Shown here piece by piece: positions 38,451-50,460 of a stretch of DNA of 64,000 nt. Under the pieces are notes generated by a model. The model ran no database searches. It saw only the letters and a program-made list of their open reading frames with translations, and was not told the origin of the DNA. The position numbers were made by a program, and so were the translations under genes. Origin of the DNA: Cryptomeria japonica (lineage: Eukaryota > Streptophyta > Pinopsida > Cupressales > Cupressaceae). The stretch lies in contig NC_081406.1 in the NCBI RefSeq assembly GCF_030272615.1, forward strand, positions 168,979,861 to 169,043,860. The letters run 5' to 3'. Every line of letters starts with the position of its first letter. Position 1 is the first letter of the stretch.

Positions 38451-38892
38451 GAAGACTAGAGAACAATCATCAGATGGAAATTTACCGATTACTTATCTGA
38501 TAGAGGAGGTTGCTCCTGCATCGGCGGGTAGCTCATCCGGTATTTGAGGCAAATGCCTTAGGAGTAGACAAAATTCATGAAGATGCAACATATGCCTCAG
38601 GAAGAGGTTCTGGAAGATGTTTCAGACATTGGAGATGCTTATCCGGCATGGATATGTTTTGTTTGAGATCTGGTATCTTTCACCGGAATTCATTTATGTC
38701 AATGGAAGATTAGGGTTTTTCTCGAAGGTCAAAAGGTCAAATTCACTTCATTATTGATCACCTTGCATTCAGAGAGATTTCAAAGTGATTAAGAGTGACT
38801 AAGAGCGATCAAAGACATTTTAGAGAAATCAGATTTCTTCTTGAGCGATTTCACCGACGACTGAAAGAATTTGTTAAGGGTTTTCACTGAAA

Positions 38893-41800
38893 GTGATCAA
38901 CGAGTATTTATCTTTAAACATGGAAGTGGGATCATCATCTATTCCTATCTTTGTTGCAAACCCGAATGTAGAAGAGGTCAAGGATCACCCCAGGCCAATC
39001 TTCAAGCGGTATCCGCATGTGGCTACCCTGGAAGATTTGGTTGGAGCATTTTCCTGTGTTCCAGAGGGAGTTGTGTATGTTGAAGATGTTAGGGAATATA
39101 TACACCATCACATTGAGGACTTGGGAACATCTAAAATTAAGGGCATGTACATGAGTGAGTTGATGGGAGAATCTAGAAAGATCAAACCAACATACAAGCA
39201 CATTGAAGACTTAGGGTTTACTGACATTCTGGACATTCCAAAATTCGAAGATGAGATAATTAGGTATGTTTTGAGCAGAGTACATGGGGAGTTTATTTGG
39301 TTAGATAGAGCTTACAAGATCACCAAAGAATTTATCAGGACAATCACTGGTTTACCATCGGCTGGGTATCATCCAAATAAGAAGGTTTTGAATGATTATA
39401 TCAATAAAATCACCGACACGACATCTGACAGGAGATCTATGAGAATAAGCACTATTACCGACACAGACATCAGATTCGATAGCATGATCATCGAGTATAA
39501 GGTAACTCAGTCAAACCAACTGAATTCTATTTCCAGCTCCTGCATTTTAGCTACATACAAAATGATGAGAGAGAATGTGAAATTGGATCTATGCGGTTGG
39601 ATGTTGGATGAGTTATTAATACACCTAGGAAAGATTAAGGGAGAAAAGAAGGGAACCTTCCAGTATGGCAACTTAATAGTTTGTTTAATGTTATTCTTCA
39701 TGAATGATACACCTGGTTTTGGTAAGAGGCAATGGGCATTTGACATCCCGGTAGGGAGACAATTGAAACAGTCAACTGTTGCTTTAGGAAATCAGAGAGA
39801 TGATAAAGTATGGGGATATATCAAGGGGTTTCAGAAATCTATGAAGTCTAGGGAAAGGGTTCCTAAGCATATTGTAGAAAAATATTCAATTGACATATGC
39901 TTCATGGTAAAAAAGGATGAAACACTTATGGAAGTGGTTAAGCCCCAGAATATTTGGATTGAGGAAATGGGCTATGAAGTGGATGCACAGATTCTTGAGG
40001 CTTATGCAAAAATGTTGATTGATGTACCTATTGATGAGGAAGAGAAGCCATGTGGTACAACAAAAAAAAAATCACAAGAGGTTGAAATAGAGTTCAATCG
40101 GAAGAAGAGAGAGAAGCAGGAAGGAAAAGCAAGAAAATTTGTTGAGAATGTCTCATAGGACATCAAACCATTAATTGATGTTGTCCCGGAGAAAGGAAGG
40201 AAGAGGAAGAATCTAGAAGTACACATTGAGCCTATTACTGCAGAGTCTGAATCTGAGGATGACACACCCTTGGCATTCAAAAGGGTTGTAAGGAAGAAAA
40301 CAGAGGAAACAAAGGTAGAAGCTAAAAAGAAACTGGTTAGGAAGGTTACATTCAAAATACCAGCACAGAAGCAAGAACCAAAGGCAACACCTTCAACTGC
40401 ATCCGGTACTGCAAAGAGGAAGAAGAAGAGTAACATCGATTTGGCAATTCAATTTGGTAACGTGACTATCATTCCACCTAAAACTTGTGCAGACTTAGTA
40501 GATGAAGTCACTAAGGATGGAATGCTAAAGAATGTATAGTTTTATTATGAAAAATTAGAGGATGATGAACAAAGAGAGGTAGAGGAAGCAGTCTTATTAT
40601 ATTTGGATATTTATAAGAAATCCTTAATAGAAATTGAAAACCAAATATTGGCAGAATTGTATAATATGTTAGATGCTAGAAGATTGTCAGTTATGCAAGA
40701 AGACAAGCATATTAAAATTCAAGAGTTATTATCCATTTATGTTACTATTTCTCCAGAAGAAATGGAAAGGACACTTGAGGTGGCAGATAGAAAAGTCTTT
40801 AATAGCAAACATAGAATAACTGGTCTAATTCTAGGAAGGGTAAATGAAATAATAAAGGAGACTCAAAAAGCATGGGTTAAGTTCTTTGGAGAGAACAAAG
40901 GATTCTTTACTTCACCAGAATCAAGGAAAAATGTTGTAGACACCCCGGTTGAAGGAAAAGGAAAGGGGATTATGGGTACTTCACCCTCAGTTTTAAAGAG
41001 CATTAAGATAGTGGAAATCAAGCCCCCGATAGATACAAATGTACAGATAAATATTGAGATACTGGCTAATACAAAGAGTGAACAAGTTAATGATGTACAA
41101 GTTACTAATTTTGAGGACAACAGTCCTCCGGATACAAATGTACAGGTTGAGGTTATAGCTCCTACACAGGAACCAACAGTTACAGAGACTGCACCAAGTG
41201 GTGAAGCCACTGGTGCAAGTGAGGAAGCTATAAAGGATAAATCATCAAAGGAGAAGAAAGGGGAAACTGACAGAGAACTGGTAGTTAGTCCATCATTGTT
41301 GTCAATTGACACCTCATAGGTTGAAAATAAAAACATAACCAAGATGAGTCCTACTGAACTCATGATGATGGAAGCACAAAAACTAATGAAGGCAGGATCT
41401 ACAGATAAAGGGATTATTGATCAATCAATCACTATTTTACACAAACTAGTCTCAGAGTGCAACATTGACAATGAAGCGAGTCCATCCGGCAAGCTTAAGA
41501 CAATTACTAAGCATATTTCAAAGGATTTTTAATCCTTACAACAAATTTCAAACCGGAAAGCACTGGAGAGGTTCACTCAGGCTAAGAGAGATGCATTTGA
41601 TCAGGTGATTGAATCTGAGAAGAAAAAGATTGATGAGAAGCTGAAACTGATAGATAATTCTTTGAAGCAATGTACAAATATTTATAGGGTATTTTGTAAC
41701 ACTGATATACTTACAGTTAATGTGGATAAGAAGATAAAAGAACTTCAAGAGAAAATTGCAAATATAGCTAAGTATTTTGATGAATTGACTTCATTGACTA

Positions 41801-42120
41801 CATCCATTGATGGTCAAATTTTGATTTTGGAAAACCAAATTTCTGTTCTTGAGAAGGAAAGAGACAAAATTATAAGAAGAGCCAGAATTTTGAGAGGCTT
41901 GGTGAGTCCTCGGTTGGATTCACTCAGTGTACATATGAAAGAATGTATGGATATGGTGGGAAAGCCCACACCGACAGAGGTAAATGAGAAAGAGTCATTT
42001 GCACATATATTAAGTGGACTTGTATTTATTTCCAGCACTTTCAAAACTGGTTGGGATACTTATCTTGAGATATTGGAGAAGGCTTATCCAGAAACTTTGA
42101 AATTCGTTAAGCTCCAGTAA
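38893..42120 (+). pseudogene. Long unrecognised retrotransposon protein (1,076 codons, four stops)
   Basis: A single register runs from ATG 38893 to TAA 42120, broken only by stops at 40156, 40537, 41317 and 41530. The N-terminal 300 residues look globular (RVHGEFIWLDRAYKITKEF, ITGLPSAGYHPNKK, DLCGWMLDELLIHLGK, GFGKRQWAFDIPVGRQ). After about residue 370 come Lys/Glu-rich basic stretches (KRVVRKKTEETK, GTAKRKKKSN, possible nuclear signals), a Pro/Thr/Glu-rich linker (about 40940-41310) and a C-terminal coiled coil (about 41570-41900) with LENQISVLEKERDKI. I recognise no enzyme motif. The ITGLP-type core faintly recalls plant transposon proteins of unknown function, and an env-like frame of a Sirevirus is an alternative. 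It replaces pol in position and strand. Confidence 0.7.
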
Positions 42121-42196
42121 GATATTTTTGGGAAACTCATTGTACAGTTTTTGGGATCTTTGACATTCTTTTTAGAATTTTTTATGGCATTGATGT

Positions 42197-42399
42197 CAAA
42201 GGGGGAGTGATATAGATGTGAAAAAGAATATAAGGAGTTGTATATATTAGGGGGAGTTATAGATATGGAGATATGGGAGTATGGAGTATTTTTCATTAAT
42301 GAATATTCATCTCAAAGGGAGCATGCAGGATGAAACCGACAGATGAAACCTTGACCATTTTTTCACATGAGTGTTGCCATCAATGCCAAAGGGGGAGAT
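42197..42399 (+). other. Terminal polypurine tract and three upstream PPT-like tracts
   Basis: AAAGGGGGAGA at 42388-42398 directly precedes the 3' LTR and is the functional PPT. Similar tracts stand at 42198-42207, 42249-42255 and 42314-42320. The first and last share the extended context catyratgycaaagggggag, so the PPT region has been duplicated. Confidence 0.7.
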
Positions 42400-43343
42400 T
42401 GTTGGCAATTGACACTCAATTGGTTGGTTTCACTATGTTGTCATTGATGGAAACATGGTATTATGTATCGGCTTCATGTTTTGGTTCAGTTGTGTACCGG
42501 CAGGCACTTCACTACACTAGCACCGGTACCAGCACCAATAGGACAAAATGATTTCTTTGGTTACCGGCAACGCAAGCCGACATGGTTTTGAATATGATCA
42601 TTGGTATTGGAGGCCGACATCTCTTGGATCCAACATCGACAATTCTTTTTAATATTTATGCATTCATGTTATCTGGCTGACCTGTAATTTGATATTGTAA
42701 TTATCTTTGTAAGCCAACATAAGGCATGATAAATTGTAAAGGGTATATAGGTCAGTTTGATAGATCATTTTGACATTGATCATTATGCGAATATATTCTT
42801 TTGGAAGGATATAATGAAGGAGATGTGAAATGTATCAAAGAGATTATGTATGTGAGGATATTTATGTAAGGGTTATTCTGGCAAAGGGTTTAGGATTTTA
42901 GACCGGAACAAACAAAGCTTAAACCAAAACTTTATTCTAGCATAGAAGATGTTATCTTAGCAGTTCGACACTTCTCCAAATTATAGTCAGATTTATATGT
43001 AGTCAGTGAGGCTTCATTTTTTATTGAGCAGTGTGCTCTAGGCTATAAGCTTTCCTACAAGTGTAGGCCCCTCATATTTTGTTATATCTCTTCATATGGC
43101 CAGTAGATTGATATTGTGGGTCACAAATCCCACCGTGGTTTTTCCTCTTTGAGGTTTTCTATGTATAATTATGTGTGTTATGATTCTCTTTTATGTGACT
43201 AGCTTATTGGTTGCTTTACTTCTTTCAATTTTGTATGTACAGGTATACCAGTTGGTGTATGCATGTTTTAATAAGGCTAACATTGATCATTCCAGTATAA
43301 CACTGATTCACCCCCCCTCTCTCAGTGTTATTGGATTCCAACA
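42400..43343 (+). repeat. 3' LTR (944 bp) of the 6.9 kb element
   Basis: Begins TGTTGGCAATTGACAC and ends GGATTCCAACA, followed by the target duplication GTAAC and the LINE sequence. Confidence 0.9.
43297..43331 (+). other. C-loop hairpin near LTR 3' end (copy 4)
   Basis: Arms ATAACACTGA (43297-43306) and TCAGTGTTAT (43322-43331), ten perfect pairs, loop of 15 nt with seven C. Confidence 0.7.
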
Positions 43344-45975
43344 GTAACAAGATCCTTGCCCCAATGATCAAAGAACTTAGCCAAAGAAGATGCATGCCAA
43401 CAAACCTTGTTCCACACAACCCACCAAAAATGCCAAATCTCCCTAGAAAAAGGACATTGAAAAAATAAATGAGAAACACTCTCCTCACTATTACAACACA
43501 ACACACACATGGATGAGATTTCAAAACCATGCTTGCACAAATTATCCCACGTAAGACAACAATTTTGAACCACCAACCCCATGAATAAATTGCACTTGGC
43601 ACACAAAAATTTGTACCAAACATGTTTCCACCAAGGGACCTCAGTGTCATCAAACATCTGCTGCCAAGTTGCCCATATCCAGTAGAAGTAGAGTACTTCC
43701 TAGACAAATCATTGCCATCCCAAGACAAAACATCATGCCCCACCAAGGCATTGCAGGTACAAGTAGAAATAATCTGAGCCAACTCTCTTCTATCCTCCTC
43801 AGACCCTCCTGGAGGCCATTCTGAAGAATGCTTCCATCTAAACCTAACAGCCAACCCACAATTCTGAGCGACCTTATAATGCTTAACTGTGTCCCAGCCT
43901 GCAGTAGTAAAAATATCACAAAGGGACTAAAGGTGAGGATAAGAAGAAAGGCTAGAAGGGTGACCGTCCCAAGAATCTAGCCAAAATAGAGCCTATGACC
44001 TTGAATTACAGATCCAAAAAAGTCGGCTCTTAACCAACTGAGCCCCCACCTTTAGAATATTCCTGACCATATAACCCCTCCTCTCCAAAGGGAAGCAATG
44101 GACATCAAAAGAAATAACACCAGGAAGATACTTATGGGTGAGAATACGAGCCCACAACTGATGTTGACTGATACACCAATGCCAATATAGCTTAGCTGCA
44201 AGAAATTGCCCATTCAAGATAGTAGAGTGTAAACCAACACCACCCTCTTTCTTTGGTATGCACATTGTTTCCTACTTAATAAGGCTCCACTTAGAAGATG
44301 ACAAGTTCCCATTCCAAGAAATTGTTGTGAGAGAGCATCAAATTCTTTAAGGAAATACAAAGGGGCAGCCTAAACAAAACACCTATAAATAAGAAGAGCC
44401 TAAATCACAAATTGAAGAAGAGTCAATCTAGCAACAAAAGATAACCAATGGTGAGTCCAATGAGTCACTTTCTTACATAGCTTATAAAGAAAATTCTGCC
44501 AAGAAGATTTGAGCAGTCTACCAACAACAAGAGGGATACCCAAGTAAACAAAGGGAAGAGACCCAATCTGAAACCTCAAAATAGTAGCAATTTGCCTTTG
44601 TATAGCCGGAGGAGTATTAAAAAAGAAAATAGAAGACTTCTTCTCATTGACCTTATATCCCAAAGTAGCAAGGTCAGTATCCAACGCATGCCTAAATGAT
44701 TCAACTTCCCAAATATGAGTCATCCCCATAAGAGTTGTGTCATCCACAAAATGGATATGAGAAAGCTTTGGCAACCCATTACCTCAGTGCCAACCATGAA
44801 GCAAGCCTCAAGAAATCCGAAACTTCAAAAATCAACCCAACCGCTCAGCCATAATGATAAGCAGATAGGGAGATCGAGGGTCTCCTTGTCAAAGGCCCCT
44901 AGTGGCCCCAAAAGGCTCTGAAGGTTCTCCATTCACAATAACTAAAAAGGATGAAGAAGTAACACAACACATAATCCAATTCACCCAGTCTGGACAAAAA
45001 CTAAAAGCTAAAAGAATATTTTGAAGAAAGCGCCACTTAACTCTGTCATAAGCTTTGGCCATGTCCAACTTAATGAACATAGATTTTTCCTTAGAAGTCA
45101 TCATAGAATGAATGAATTCAGAGGCCACCACCACCCCATCCAGAATCTATCTACCAGAAACAAAACCTCCTTGATCCTTAGAAATAACAATAGGAAGACA
45201 ATATTTGAGCCTCTCTACTATCAATCTAGTAATAATCTTGTGTACCACATTACACAGAGTAATATGTCAGGGTAATTCAAGCTTATCAGCACCTTCCTTT
45301 TCAGGAATGAGAACAAGAAAAGTAGTGTTCAGGGCTTACAACATCTGTTTACTATGAAGAGATTCTTGAACAACTTCCAACAAATCCAAATTAATAATAT
45401 CCAAAAACACCTGGAAAAATTCAATTGGAAAACCATTTGGACCTGGAGATTTACTCTTATTCATCCCAAACACAATCGCTTCCAATTTAGACAAAGAGAT
45501 TGGGTGGATAAGAGAATCATTCATCACATTTGTGATCAATGAGGGAATGCAAACATGAAGCATATTCTCATCATCCTCAACCAGAGGTGAATCTTCAGCA
45601 AAAAGAACAGAGTAAAAATGATGAGCTTCTCGAGACAAAGACGACAAAGAAGAAACAAAAAGCCCTACAAAACTAGCTAGAGAAGAAATATAACTCTTAT
45701 TATGACAACCCTACACAAAATTATGAAATAAAGCAGTATTCCTGTCACCTTCCTGAAGCCAGTCAACCCGAGCCTTCTGTTTCAAAAAAATCTCTTCATG
45801 AAACTCCCAGTCTTCCACATCTCTCACAACTTGATATTCTGCTCTACCAAGAGCCTTTGAAAAACCAAAATCCTGAATTTGGTGAGTAATCACATCAAAT
45901 CATGCCTGAGCTTCTCGTTTCTTGGCTTGAAGGTTGCCAAAACACAACATGTTGGCAATTTTTGTACCAACCTCA
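43344..45975 (-). pseudogene. LINE reverse transcriptase and zinc-binding region
   Basis: From the 5' side: VITHQIQDFGF and WLQEGDRNTALFH (about 45720-45890), KSPGPNGFPIEFFQ (about 45420), FVSGR-stop-ILDGV, MFIKLDMAKAYDRV (motif A, about 45070), GATRGL-stop-QGDP (about 44885), the catalytic FVDD in SHIHFVDDTTLMG (about 44745) and FVYLGIPLVVGRL. Then come the CIPKKEGGVGL block (about 44250) and the C-x2-C zinc segment CVLCCNSEESVSHLFFQC (about 43490). About ten stops and some frame changes are present. The protein would nick DNA and reverse-transcribe its own RNA at the target. Confidence 0.88.
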
Positions 45976-47145
45976 ATAGGGATGTCTCGCGGCATAAGAA
46001 AGTCAAGATAAATGTAAGAACTCTTATCCCACAGAGATAAATGGAGATAGTAGAGACTGTGTGGGATAAGAAAAATAACAAAGAAAAGTGAGGTGGGTGG
46101 GTTCCAATTCCTTTTATGAGTTAACCAAGTCAGTCAGTCAACTCACCTAAGTTCAATCGGTTGGAGGGCTCTTGGTCGTTTGCAGGTTGGTTTCCCCTTT
46201 CCTCTTACCGGTTGCAGGAATTTCAAACGTAGTAGATCACACAGGATAAGAAACGACGAAGGCAGGGAAACTTTTCTCTTATCTCGTGAGATAAAATAGA
46301 TGCACCAAGGATGTTGTGGGATAAGCTTTTCGGGGGCAAAGCTAGGCTTTCCCCTTATCCCACGAGGTTCAAAAGACATTAGCGGCGACACGCGAGATAG
46401 GAAGGTAACTAAGGCCGATGTGTTTCCTCTAATCCTGTGGAGTTAAAGGGGACACAATGCGATGTCGCGGGACAAGAAGCGAAGGAGGAAAAGTGACAAA
46501 TGCTTATCCTATGGGGTAAAGTGAAGGATCAAAGAGGGACCTGTGATAAGAAACATAAAGGCAGATGTGCATTTTCCCCTTATCCTGTGGGGTGAAAAGG
46601 TCAATAAGAAAGTTTCACGGGATAAGAAATAAGGGCAGTCAGTGGTCAAACTTAGCCAAGGAAGCGTGGATTCGGGGTGTCACGTCGGACATCTACGACC
46701 GTCGGATTTTCATAAAGGCCCGATTTGACGACCATGTTTTAATCTTGTGTTGAGCTTGCTGGGTGGTTGTAGGGAGAGATCTTGCATGTCCATCTTTATG
46801 TGAATCTATCAGATCGATGATGGACATTTGAATTCATGGTTCCCATTGAGTTTTGAATTCTCTGAAGGAGGGTGATTGTCGACCCTATGGTCAAGGATGT
46901 TTTATGCTTAGTTGATGCTCATTTCAGACCTGATCTCGCTCCAACCACCGGATTTCAACGCCATAACTCCAAAGGTGATCCCTACAGGCTGATTTTAGAT
47001 GCCACCATGCCTTTTCAATGTCCTTGCAAGTGTGCCTTGCCATGCTTATCAGCAAGTATTACTTCATCAGGGAGTGGTTTCTCTCTTTTCTAGGATGCAG
47101 GACATCTTCCAGAGGGTGTTCTAGCATGTTATAAAATATGTCAAT
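45976..47145. other. Region between LINE and Tat-like element, no assigned gene
   Basis: No recognised coding sequence. The left half holds the GATAAG cluster. The right half has a 73-codon frame (46872-47093) with PTTGFQRHNSKGDPYRLILD that I do not recognise. The junction to the Tat-like element is near 47145, where similarity to 58250 begins. Confidence 0.45.
46023..46640. repeat. Cluster of GATAAG/CTTATC motifs in degenerate repeats
   Basis: About ten GATAAG hexamers occur in both orientations within 620 bp. On the plus strand they lie near 46055, 46242, 46319, 46543 and 46620; as CTTATC near 46023, 46277, 46354, 46503 and 46579. They usually sit in GGGATAAGAAA or CCCCTTATCC(T/C)GTGGGG contexts. 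The pattern suggests a degraded tandem/inverted repeat. The hexamer also matches the plant I-box/GATA-factor core, so a regulatory reading is possible but unproven. Confidence 0.6.
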
Positions 47146-47189
47146 CTGATTTCCCCAGTTAAAAGACGCTCCTCAATAGAGAAATATTC

Positions 47190-50100
47190 TAATAAGTGAC
47201 ACTATTCATATCAAGATAGATCCTTATGTTGAAGATAAAATCATCAAGATAGGGAAATGTCTTGATGAAGAAGAGCAAAAACAATATTCTGAGTTATTAC
47301 TTGAATTCCCTGAAATCTTTACTTGGATGTACTTTGACATGCTTGGCATAGATCCTAAGATTTTCACTCATTACATTGTCCTAATTCCTGATGCTAAACC
47401 CATGAAGCAAAAGATTCAAAAGATTAACCCTAAAGTGGAATTACTTGTTAAAGCTTAGATTGAAAAATTGTTGGAAGCTAGATTCATTGATCCTATCAAT
47501 AATTCCCCATGGATTTCAAACATTGTGGTTGTGGCTAAGTCTGATAATAAGATTAGGATGTGTACAGACTTTCATGATCTAAACAAAGCCTCTTTAAAAT
47601 ATGATTTCCCTCACCTGAATATCGATATGATAGTGGATTCTGTAGAAGGTCATGCCTTATTATCCTTCATGAACGGTTTCTCTAGATATAATCAAATCTT
47701 CATTAATCCTCAAGATCAATACAAAACTACTTTCAACACCCCTTGGGGCACGTTTTGTTGGGTTATGACGCCTTTTGGATTGAAAAATGCAGGTGCAACC
47801 TATCAACATGCTATAACTCTTATCTTTCATGATTAGATGCATAAAACCTTAGAAGATTATGTTGATGATATCTTAGCTAAATCTGTTCTTCATATAGATC
47901 ATGTTAAGATCCTTCATCAGGTCTTTGAGAGAATTTGTAAGTATAACATGGGCTTGAGTCCCCAAAAATGTGGTTTTGGTGTGGATAGTGGAAAACTATT
48001 AGGATTCATATTTTCGCATCGTGGAATTGAGGTGGATATGAAAAAGATAGATGTCATTGTTAACATGTCGCCTCTTAAAAACTTCTGCCAACTCAAAAGT
48101 TTGCAAGGAAAGATTCAAGCTATTCGTAGGTTTATATCTCAGCTTGCGGATCATACCTTTCCTTTTACTCAATTTCTTAAAAAGAATATCACCTTTCAGT
48201 GGAATAGTATTTCAAGTACAAAAAACTTATTTGGCCAATCCTTTTGTTCTTCAACCCACTAACCCTTCTAAACCCTTTTTCCTATACACAACTACTTCCC
48301 TTCATGATCTTGCAACCTTATTGGCACAACGTGATAAGGATGGTAGAGAATGTTTGGTTTATTATATGTCATACCCTACTTGATTACGAAGTCCGATATT
48401 TTGTAATAGAAAGGCAATGCCTTGCTTTGGTCTTTGCAACCCAAACGTTAAGGCATTAACTTTTGAATCTTGATTTCCATGTTACCATTAAATTTGATCC
48501 TCTCAAGCATCTTTTCTCTAAATCTGACCTTTCGGGATGCTCAACTAAGTGGGTTATGATGTTGATTGAGTTTGACCTTTAGTTTGTCTCACAGAAGGCA
48601 ATAAAGGGCCAAGCATTGACTGACCACTTAGTTAAGGGTCCTTCACCCTTCTCCCAACATCATCTGAAGTCCTTTCCTAATGAATACATTTTATTTGTTG
48701 AGTGATGATATTTTGGGAATTATATTTTGATGGCTATAGATGTCGTACATGATCAAGGGGAGGGGTAGTCTTAATTTCTCCTAAAAAGAAGCCCATCCCC
48801 ATATCATATTGTCTCAATTTCTTATGTACCAACAACATTGTTGAATATGAGGCTCCTATAGCTCAAATTAAAGAAGCCTTATAATTAAATATTAAACATC
48901 TACATATCTATGGATATTCTCAACTAATCATAAGATAAGTGACAAGAGTTTATCAAGCTAAGCAAGAAAAAATATAACAATATAGAGATCTAGCTATATC
49001 CTTGTTACAGAAATCTGATTCTTATACCATGGAGCCTATTCCTTGAATTGATAATTCACATTCTAATGCAATGGCATGTGTAGCCTCTCTTGTGTCTTTA
49101 GAGGATCCCTTGGTAGATCTTCAATTCACTATTCACAACCTCACTACACCGGCTATTGTTGATAATCCTAGTGATGTGGTATATTGTTACATTATCGATT
49201 CTGATTAATGGTAGTCGCATATCGTGAGATATTTAAATGATGCTACCTTTCTCGAGTCTCCAAATAAGAATACTTGGGCTAGGATTCGTAAATTTGCCGC
49301 TAGATACATTATCCTTTCTAATCTTCTTTATAGGAGGGGTTGTAATGGTATTCTCCTTAGATGTCTTAACAAAGCTGAAATCCCTATTACTCTTGAGGAA
49401 GCACATTCAAGTGCTTGCAGTGAGAATTTTGGAGGTAGGTCCTTAGTTCAGAGATTGCTTTGAATGGGGTATTACTATGGAAAAATATTCCTTTACATTT
49501 GTTAAAAATTGTCATCCGTGTCAGCAACATAGTAATTTGATCCACGCTCCTGACCAAGAACTTCGATCTCAAGTAGCATCTTGGCCCTTTTCTACATGGG
49601 GTTTAGATCTCATTGGTAAAATATCTCCTCCTTCATCCCAAGGACATACTTTTATCATAACTACAACTGGTTACTTAATGAAGTGGGTGGAAGCAGTTCC
49701 TCTTTGATCCACTATCGCTAGGGTAATTTGTCAATTCATCTTAGAGAACATTATTTCATGATTTGGGATGCCTTCTGCCTTAGTTTCAGATAATGGAATG
49801 TCATTTAAAAATAAGGATGTGAAGCAGTTCCTCAAGAAATATCATATTAAACATAAATTTTCTACACCATACTATCCTCAATCAAATGGTCAAGCCGAAT
49901 CTTCTAATAGGATAATTGAACAGATTCTTCAAAAGATTGTAAATAAGCATGGTAAGGATTGGCATACTCAATTAACGTACACTCTTTGGGACTATCGAAT
50001 GAGTGTATGTGTTGCTATGAGTTGTACCCCTTATAATCTTGTTTATGGTGTTGATGTCATTATACCTTTGGAGTTATAAATTCCTTCTTTGAGAGTTTCT

Positions 50101-50460
50101 CTTAGGGGTATAGTGGATGACGATTCCTATAGAGAAAAAAGACTTCAACAACTTGAGATGCTTGATGAATGACATATAAACACTCTCGAGCATATTCAAG
50201 CATATCATAATACTTTACAACGGAGCTATAATGATAAAGTCATTTCATGTTCCTTTTCAGTGGGTGATCTAGTGCTTTATTAAAATCAACATAACGTGAA
50301 TGCTTTACCTGAGGAGAAAGGAAAATTCAGCTCTAATTGGCTTGGGCCATACATTGTTATCGAAGTCTATGGATCAGGTGCTTACAAGATAGCAGATGTG
50401 GAAGGTACACTTCTCAAGGAACCTATAAATTCTATGCACCTTCATAGACACTATGCCTAG
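47190..50460 (+). pseudogene. Tat-like pol: RT, RNase H, second RNase H, integrase
   Basis: RT: FIDPINNSPW, KIRMCTDFHDLNKAS, FSRYNQIFINPQDQYKT, TPFGLKNAGATYQ and catalytic YVDD in LEDYVDDILAK (about 47860). First RNase H: PFFLYTTTSLHDL to VRYFVIERQCLALVFATQ (about 48270-48450), with a frameshift. Second, archaeal-type RNase H (about 48700-49115): WELYFDG, a GVVLISPKKKPIPISYCLN segment, NIVEYEA and SHSNAMACVASL. Integrase: EEAHSS..zinc part, GLDLIGKISPP (first D, about 49600), LVSDNGMSFKNKDVKQF (second D, about 49780), NGQAESSNR (E, about 49900), then the C-terminal YNDKVISCSFSVGDLVLY and WLGPYIVIEV up to the stop near 50460. More than fifteen stops or frame changes. Confidence 0.85.

Larger units (their letters stand above)
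36443..43343 (+). mobile_element. 6.9 kb copia-like LTR element with a novel long frame and no pol
   Basis: LTRs of 921 and 944 bp, perfect target duplication GTAAC (36438-36442, 43344-43348), a PBS at 37365 and a polypurine tract before 42400. The ends are TGTTGG...CCAACA, with the first G mutated in the 5' LTR. The internal region carries coiled-coil and CCHC parts of a Gag-like protein (37381-38450) and a very long decayed frame (38893-42120). No DTG/DSG protease, integrase or RT motif was found. The PPT/LTR junction (AAAGGGGGAGATTGTTGG) resembles Sireviruses, which suggests a pol-less relative. The LTRs differ more than those of the 33001 element, so it is older. Confidence 0.9.
32719..45975 (-). 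mobile_element. L1-type LINE split into three parts by two LTR insertions
   Basis: Minus-strand LINE whose pieces are 43344 to about 45975, 35863-36442 and 32719-33000, together about 3.5 kb. Joining across the first insertion gives ...GKDLVT then TSFLQLSWAFG in frame. The second falls inside the RNase H domain. The order is RT, zinc-binding region, RNase H, and a 3' UTR ending in aataaatttttaacccctttta. The endonuclease domain and ORF1 are not found upstream of about 45975, so the copy is 5'-truncated or cut there. It is the oldest layer of this nested block. Confidence 0.85.

Noticed and set aside
40863-41363. Minus-strand 166-codon hydrophobic frame
   Set aside because: It is the shadow of the Pro/Thr/Glu-rich linker of the long plus-strand frame, which shares its register with the flanking parts.
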